This document shows positions 59,381 to 64,000 of a stretch of 64,000 bases of DNA, in pieces (within the stretch, counting starts at the first letter, position 1; every line of letters starts with the position of its first letter). Under the pieces are notes generated by a model, which made no database searches, was not told the DNA's origin, and worked only from the letters and a program-made list of their open reading frames with translations. The position numbers and the translations under genes are program-made. The stretch covers positions 2,832,925 to 2,896,924 of the forward strand of contig JAQFVV010000003.1 in NCBI GenBank assembly GCA_028023455.1. The letters are read 5' to 3'. Source of the stretch: Epiperipatus broadwayi (lineage: Eukaryota > Onychophora > Udeonychophora > Euonychophora > Peripatidae).

Positions 59381-59619
59381 TAAGTCTACAAAATTAACCA
59401 CTGGGGAAGCATCTACATGCATAAAATAGACACATTAAACTGTTATTCACATCTGAAAACATAATGTAAAAAGATAAATCAATTTATATTATATTGGCAT
59501 GTAATAACAAATTTGTATATTGGTTTGTATCATATAATAAATTTCTCTTAATAAAAAAAAAAATTCATTTGCATAAATCCATGCCAATGGTTGGTATTCT
59601 TATTATAAATATATATGTG

Positions 59620-59808
59620 ATCATAATAAAAACAATAAATATATTGGTAATAAACTATTATAAACAGTCTTTTAATCTGCAGAAGTACTTCTGGAAAATA
59701 CTTCTATGGATTGAAAGACTGTTTATAATAGTTTATTACCATTATATTTATTATTTTTATTATGATTACAATAATATTCTAATTAATGGACATTTTATTT
59801 ATATTACG
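59620..59808. mobile_element. Foldback with 10-bp duplication and 40-nt tail
   Basis: TATATATGTG flanks it (59610-59619; 59809-59818). Arms of about 70 bp (59620-59690; 59700-59768) contain AATAAACTATTATAAACAGTCTTT and its complement; the tail (59769-59808) is on the right. The insertion splits the 160-bp repeat whose uninterrupted copy is at 58180-58340. The ORF at 59494-59826 is artefactual. Confidence 0.85.
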
Positions 59809-60063
59809 TATATATGTGTTTATTAGAAAAAACAGACAGTAGTTGTAAACAGAAAAAATAATTTTCTCTTGAACTTTAGCAAAGATGATGTTTTTGTAAA
59901 GAAATAAACATCACATGATCACCATTTCTTATGCTTGCTTATAACTATTATTAAAACAGGCAAACTCTCCATACAGTATTGCCACTCAGTGCAAGCCAGA
60001 ATAATCAATGGATGTCAGAAGGCTTGTGCATAAAATCTCCATCTAGTGCCTACTCATCCAATA

Positions 60064-60105
60064 TCCCCAGACTAGTTTCTGGCTTGTGGCCTTCATCAGT
60101 GAGGA
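60064..60105 (-). ncRNA. Hammerhead ribozyme candidate, second intact core
   Basis: Identical over the 42-nt core to 53393-53434, on the opposite strand: stem I UCCUCA/UGGGGA, CTGATGA, GGC/GCC stem II, GAAAC, GTC site. It shares the A-A mismatch at the base of stem II. Confidence 0.68.
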
Positions 60106-60560
60106 GCCTTGGATCTGAGAGCACTGCAAATAGATCTTAGAATCTAATGCAACCCTTCAGCAGCCACCTTTTATCTCTACTTAACTACAAAACTATAAGT
60201 CTTAAATTGATTAATTGGATTTGAATTGCTTTAAGATTGAGTTTGATAACTGCATTTAATAAAGATGGAGTATCAAATATTATGAAGAGTTATTGCCAAA
60301 AATTACCCACAAAAATCAGAAAAACAATTACAAAAATTGATACGCACATTAGATGCATCTCTCAAATACAAACTTTTTAGTAAAACAATTTATTGTAAGA
60401 CTTACAAGCAGAACGTTGATGAATGATCAGTCAATTCAAGCTTGGATTGAAAATATTATTATGTTTTCAATTTAAGACATAGTTTTGTGGTTGAGTAGAG
60501 ATAAAAGGTGACTTCTGGAGGGTTGCATTAGATCCTAAAATCTAGATGGAGATCCGAAGC

Positions 60561-60602
60561 TCCTCATTGATGAAGGCCACAAGCCAGAAACTAGTCTGAA
60601 GA
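60561..60602 (+). ncRNA. Degenerate hammerhead motif
   Basis: Core starts TTGATGA instead of CTGATGA and the stem I partner is TGAAGA, breaking one or more pairs. GAAAC and GTC are kept. Probably inactive. Confidence 0.55.
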
Positions 60603-60719
60603 TATTGAATGAGTAGGCATTAGATGGGGATTTTATGCACAAGCCTTCTGGCATCCATTGATTACTTTGGCTTGCACTCAGTGGCAACACTGCATGGAGA
60701 GTTTTGCCTGGTTTTGTAA

Positions 60720-61295
60720 GAAAGTGAATAAACTATTTGTGTTGTACATAATATTTTTAATGCAATATATATTTTTGTTTAAAAATATATTGTTTATATC
60801 CTATATTTTCTATACTTTACTATATAAATATGAAAGTTTGATTAATCTTGCACGAGTTTCTTTCTTTCTTTTTTTTTAATGGTGAATTTCATAGATTATG
60901 AAGTTTTATTTTATGGTACTTGTTTAAAAAACTTTGGTAATTTGCAATATAAAAATGTTTCAGAATAGTATCCATTTTTTAATGACTTCATAAACACACA
61001 AAAAGAGGCATGCATATTGAAATGCATAATAGAGAACTGATTAGAATTATAGTTTTTGATAATCCAAGATAAAATTTTATCGTGTAAATATATTTGAAAT
61101 TAATTAAATTTTGTTTAAATCACTTATTTAATTTCTCATTTGCATATATTACGTTGTTAAAATTTTATAACCATTTTAAAAATTAGTTTATCACATGAGA
61201 AATATAAAATAATTTTCTTTAAAATTATTTTTATGGCATTTAATAATAATAATAATAATATATATATATTGCAATACTGCTGTTGACAATTAATT
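60720..61295. other. AT-rich DNA, nothing recognised
   Basis: Only a short (AAT)n/(TA)n run at 61243-61268 was seen. Confidence 0.45.
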
Positions 61296-61299
61296 AATG

Positions 61300-61680
61300 A
61301 AAATATTACATAAATATATTTTAATTATCAAACTTTTTACTAATGTGGAAGTGAAAAGAATTATAGTTTTTGATAAATAAGGTCATATTTTAATTGTATT
61401 AAATACATCAAACATTGTAAGTGTAATATATAAATATATTTTAATTATCAAACTTTCTACTACCACAAGAGTACAGTTAGAGAAATGGAAAGAATTAGTA
61501 AGGAAAAATTTTATTTGGAATTTGGTACATCAAAAATGGAATAGTAAATATATTTCAATTAACAAGCTTTCTATTAATGCAAAAGAATAGCTGAAATGGA
61601 GAGAATTAGTGAGAGAAATTTTTATTTGGTATTCAATACATCAAAAATCAAAACTGGAATTTAGATAATAAAACATTAAA
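61300..61680 (+). repeat. Minisatellite, three units of ~115 bp
   Basis: Units start near 61318, 61438 and 61551 with TTTAATTATCAAACTTTCTA, and share GAAATGGA.AGAATTAGT(A/G)AG, AAATTTT(T)ATTTGG and ACATCAAAAAT. Unit 1 is the most diverged. A possible earlier unit lies at 61020-61110. Confidence 0.75.
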
Positions 61681-61689
61681 AAATTTCCA

Positions 61690-63425
61690 CTTCTCAGAAT
61701 ATATCCTCATTATATATATATATATTAAATTTGAAAAATATTGTAATTATCAACTACATTATATTCTTTTATACTTTAATTTTATTATTACTCTACCAAT
61801 GTGAGCAAAGCCATGGGTACAACTAACAATATTATATAACATGAATTGATCAATTGGTTACAACAAATGATTTTATCAAATTTTGATTGACAATTTCATT
61901 TGTACTAGAATATAATAATATGCATATTTAGTTATTATACAATGCAAGAATATATTGCATACTGCAAGCGATATATGACAAAAACACTATCATATATGAA
62001 ATTATATTGCATAAAAATAATAGTGCAATGATTCATAATAATCTTCATTCTAAATAGATGTATTACTATACTTCAAATTTAATGCAAAGAGAATTAAAAT
62101 TATATGCATATTATATGTAACTACCAAACTATGTTAAAATTACCAAAAGTGATTTTTTATTTAAATTACTGTATTAATTAGAGGTGTAGAATCCAGAGCT
62201 AAACTCCATGAATTGTGCCTCGGCTCTGTCACTTCTATGCTTGAATATCGTGTAACCTACTGAGCAAACAACTGCTTAATTACTTTTTTATTGTTCATAG
62301 AGTCAAAAATTTAGTCTTAATTTATTCCCAATATCAGAAACATCATACATTTACTGTATTGTATTAAATTTAGTAAACATTCCTGCCATTTGCAGTTTTT
62401 TTCCCTCTCCATTTTTTTTAAATAAAAATGCCTAAAATGTTCATTTTGTAATCACTTTTATTTCAGAATAAAACTAGATTCTAAAATAATTTAGGTAAAT
62501 GTGTAGTATATAAATTTGAACACTCATATATTCTGAATTAAATATTATTAAATTCACTTCAATGTAAATGTTTATTAGTAATTGCAGTTATAAATTATTT
62601 TAATTATTATTAGGGACTATCAAATTAATTCCTGTTGATTATAAATAAGTGATATTTTCCCAGAATGATCTATCATTTATTTAATTTTTCTAACTACTCA
62701 AAGACTTATTCATTACAGTAATGATGGTGCCTATTTATTTCATTCTCTTCTTCTTTTACTACTAGACTTTCTGCCTCTCTCATAATAGGATCAAAATACA
62801 ACAAGTTTAACCTGGTCACTTGTTTGATTTAAATTATAAATCAGATCTAATTAGATCAAATAACCACTTATACATTTTTCTTGCTGCCCATCATATTCTC
62901 ATAAGAATTGGTCACCACCACAAGTCAAAAGCTGAAGTACTTTTACCATTGTTTTTCTTTATTGGCTATTATTTAAATCCTTAATGAATCACAAGAAATA
63001 TCTTAATTTCAGGAAAATACCATAATTTAAGTGTCTCTGACCTTGTTTTTTTTTTTTTTGGGGGGGGGGGCAGTTTTTCATTGCGATTCTGCCCAATACT
63101 AGTTTATTATGAATCTCTCAATTACAGGATTCTTTGACTTTATAACCAATTTTGAAATCTTCTTCTGAAAAAGAAAAATCAATATTTAATCTCCTTGACT
63201 TAAGTCTTCTGCTTTTTAAACTATAATCTTTAAACAATATAAATCACAATCTAAAAATTAAAAAAGGTACATCAAAGATTATATTTTTATTGTGACAAGA
63301 ATATAATAATATTTAAAATTATTATTTCCTATCAAATATGTAAAAAATGCATGGGTTTTTTTTTTAAAAAAAATTACACTTACATAATCAATCCATTGCA
63401 GAAATGAAGGTTTCTCCAAGTTCAA
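61690..63425. other. AT-rich DNA, nothing firmly recognised
   Basis: Minus strand 62.95-62.75 kb is coding-like but has stops and no family match I trust. T and G homopolymers adjoin at 63050-63071. Confidence 0.4.
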
Positions 63426-63429
63426 ATCA

Positions 63430-64000
63430 CCTCCTATATATATATATAGCCTCTATTTCCACATCACCCCAACATACCTTCTTATTTCATCCATTCATCT
63501 TGCATGTGATTTCTTTCTAGGTCTTTTACAATCTTTTGGAATCCAGTTTAAAATTTTGACTGCCCATCTATTATCATCTCTTCTAGCATTATGTCCAGCC
63601 CAACTCCATTCTCTTATTATTTCAATGATGTCAGTAATATCTGCTTATTCTTTCAACCATGTATTTTGTTTTCAATCTCTTCTTGTTACTTCCAACATGC
63701 ATTTCTCCATATATTGTTGAGTCATCTAAAGTCTGCATGGATCTTTTGTTAAGTGTCCAAATCTCAGATCCTTAAGTAAGAACTGATGAACATTTATTAA
63801 AAACCTTTTCAAATACATAGACATGTTTTCTTTTAATATTAAGCTATTTCTACCCAAAGCCTTCCAACCAAGTTTAATTCCATGATTAATTTCATCTATT
63901 ATGTTTCCAGTTGCAGTAATAATGTGGCCAAAGTATTTATAGTTGTTAACTTCTACATCATCATTATCAAACATTATTTTCTTTTTTGAGAAAATAAAAT
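63430..64000 (-). pseudogene. RTE-like LINE ORF2 3' end, continues beyond window
   Basis: The minus strand enters from the right edge. The open piece 63974-63726 (82 aa) reads V-N-N-Y-K-Y-F-G-H-I-I-T-A (10-22; family Y-K-Y-L-G), then I-I-D-E-I-N-H-G-I-K-L-G-W-K-A. After a stop the same frame region gives W-S-W-A-G-H-N-A-R-R-D-D-N-R-W (about 63610-63560), K-R-P-R-K-K (63520) and A-R-W-M-D-E-I-R (63495-63475), the characteristic C-terminus of RTE-type non-LTR elements. A stop precedes the 3' end near 63440. Three or more stops and one frame break show that the copy is dead, but it is better preserved than the other LINEs. Confidence 0.85.

Larger units (their letters stand above)
59905..60715. 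mobile_element. Second hammerhead-bearing foldback
   Basis: The tail (59907-59955) resembles that at 52584. The left arm (from AGGCAAACTCTCCATAC to about 60225) and right arm (60440-60710) are inverted. The centre (60240-60440) is the element body also found at 55395-55585. An intact-core hammerhead motif lies on the minus strand in the left arm and a mutated one on the plus strand in the right arm. Flanks GTAAAGAAATAAAC and GTAAGAAAGTGAATAAAC look like a diverged target duplication. Arm-only ORFs, including 60658-60879, are not genes. Confidence 0.82.

Noticed and set aside
62750-62960. Minus-strand coding-like stretch as a retroelement polyprotein fragment
   Set aside because: Some resemblance to the end of Gypsy polyproteins, but several stops and no motif strong enough to call.

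Overview
This window is non-coding-rich DNA of an invertebrate animal. By eye it is roughly three quarters A+T. It has long simple repeats, spliced-gene signals and many decayed transposons of animal type: non-LTR retrotransposons, Penelope-like elements, Ty3/Gypsy, Merlin, hAT and tRNA-derived SINEs. There are no operons, long intact ORFs or bacterial signals. I cannot name the species.

Only one cellular gene is supportable. Two minus-strand exons (32278-32580 and 15864-16072) have matching phase-1 splice sites. Joined, they give a ten-cysteine three-finger (Ly6/uPAR, Quiver-like) domain with a C-terminal hydrophobic GPI-type tail. The intron between them is about 16.2 kb and holds a Penelope reverse-transcriptase remnant, an hAT miniature element sitting in a degenerate ~200-bp satellite, a LINE remnant and several foldbacks. 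The signal-peptide exon was not found; it should lie above 32.6 kb.

Layout: 1-6.8 kb, a foldback, two LINE reverse-transcriptase fossils and ATT microsatellites. 7.5-9.1 kb, a 1.54-kb terminal-inverted-repeat element with a 6-bp target duplication. 9.8-15.8 kb, a foldback fragment, a SINE and a small foldback. 15.8-32.6 kb, the Ly6 gene. 32.8-33.1 kb, a 350-bp CT tract. 34.5-38.3 kb, two foldbacks, one enclosing a Penelope GIY-YIG nuclease fragment. 39.4-42.6 kb, a minus-strand LINE with gag-like ORF1 joined by deletion to the RT end. 43.3-46.8 kb, palindromes, the second copy of a dispersed ~1.1-1.3-kb repeat, and an hAT zinc-finger fragment. 47.0-48.3 kb, a Gypsy integrase fossil. 50.6-52.2 kb, two SINEs and a 943-bp Merlin transposon. 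52.5-60.8 kb, hammerhead-bearing foldbacks, two LINE tails, a SINE and a small foldback. 61.3-61.7 kb, a minisatellite. 63.4-64 kb, an RTE-like LINE tail running off the end.

The most unusual signal is a shared architecture in at least six insertions (29.8, 34.6, 37.7, 45.9, 52.6 and 59.6 kb): two inverted arms, a ~40-48-nt unpaired tail on one side only, and 10-16-bp target duplications. One encloses a GIY-YIG fragment and another carries hammerhead-ribozyme-like motifs in its arms. Both traits are known from Penelope-like elements, so I infer a population of foldback elements derived from or mobilised by Penelope-like elements.
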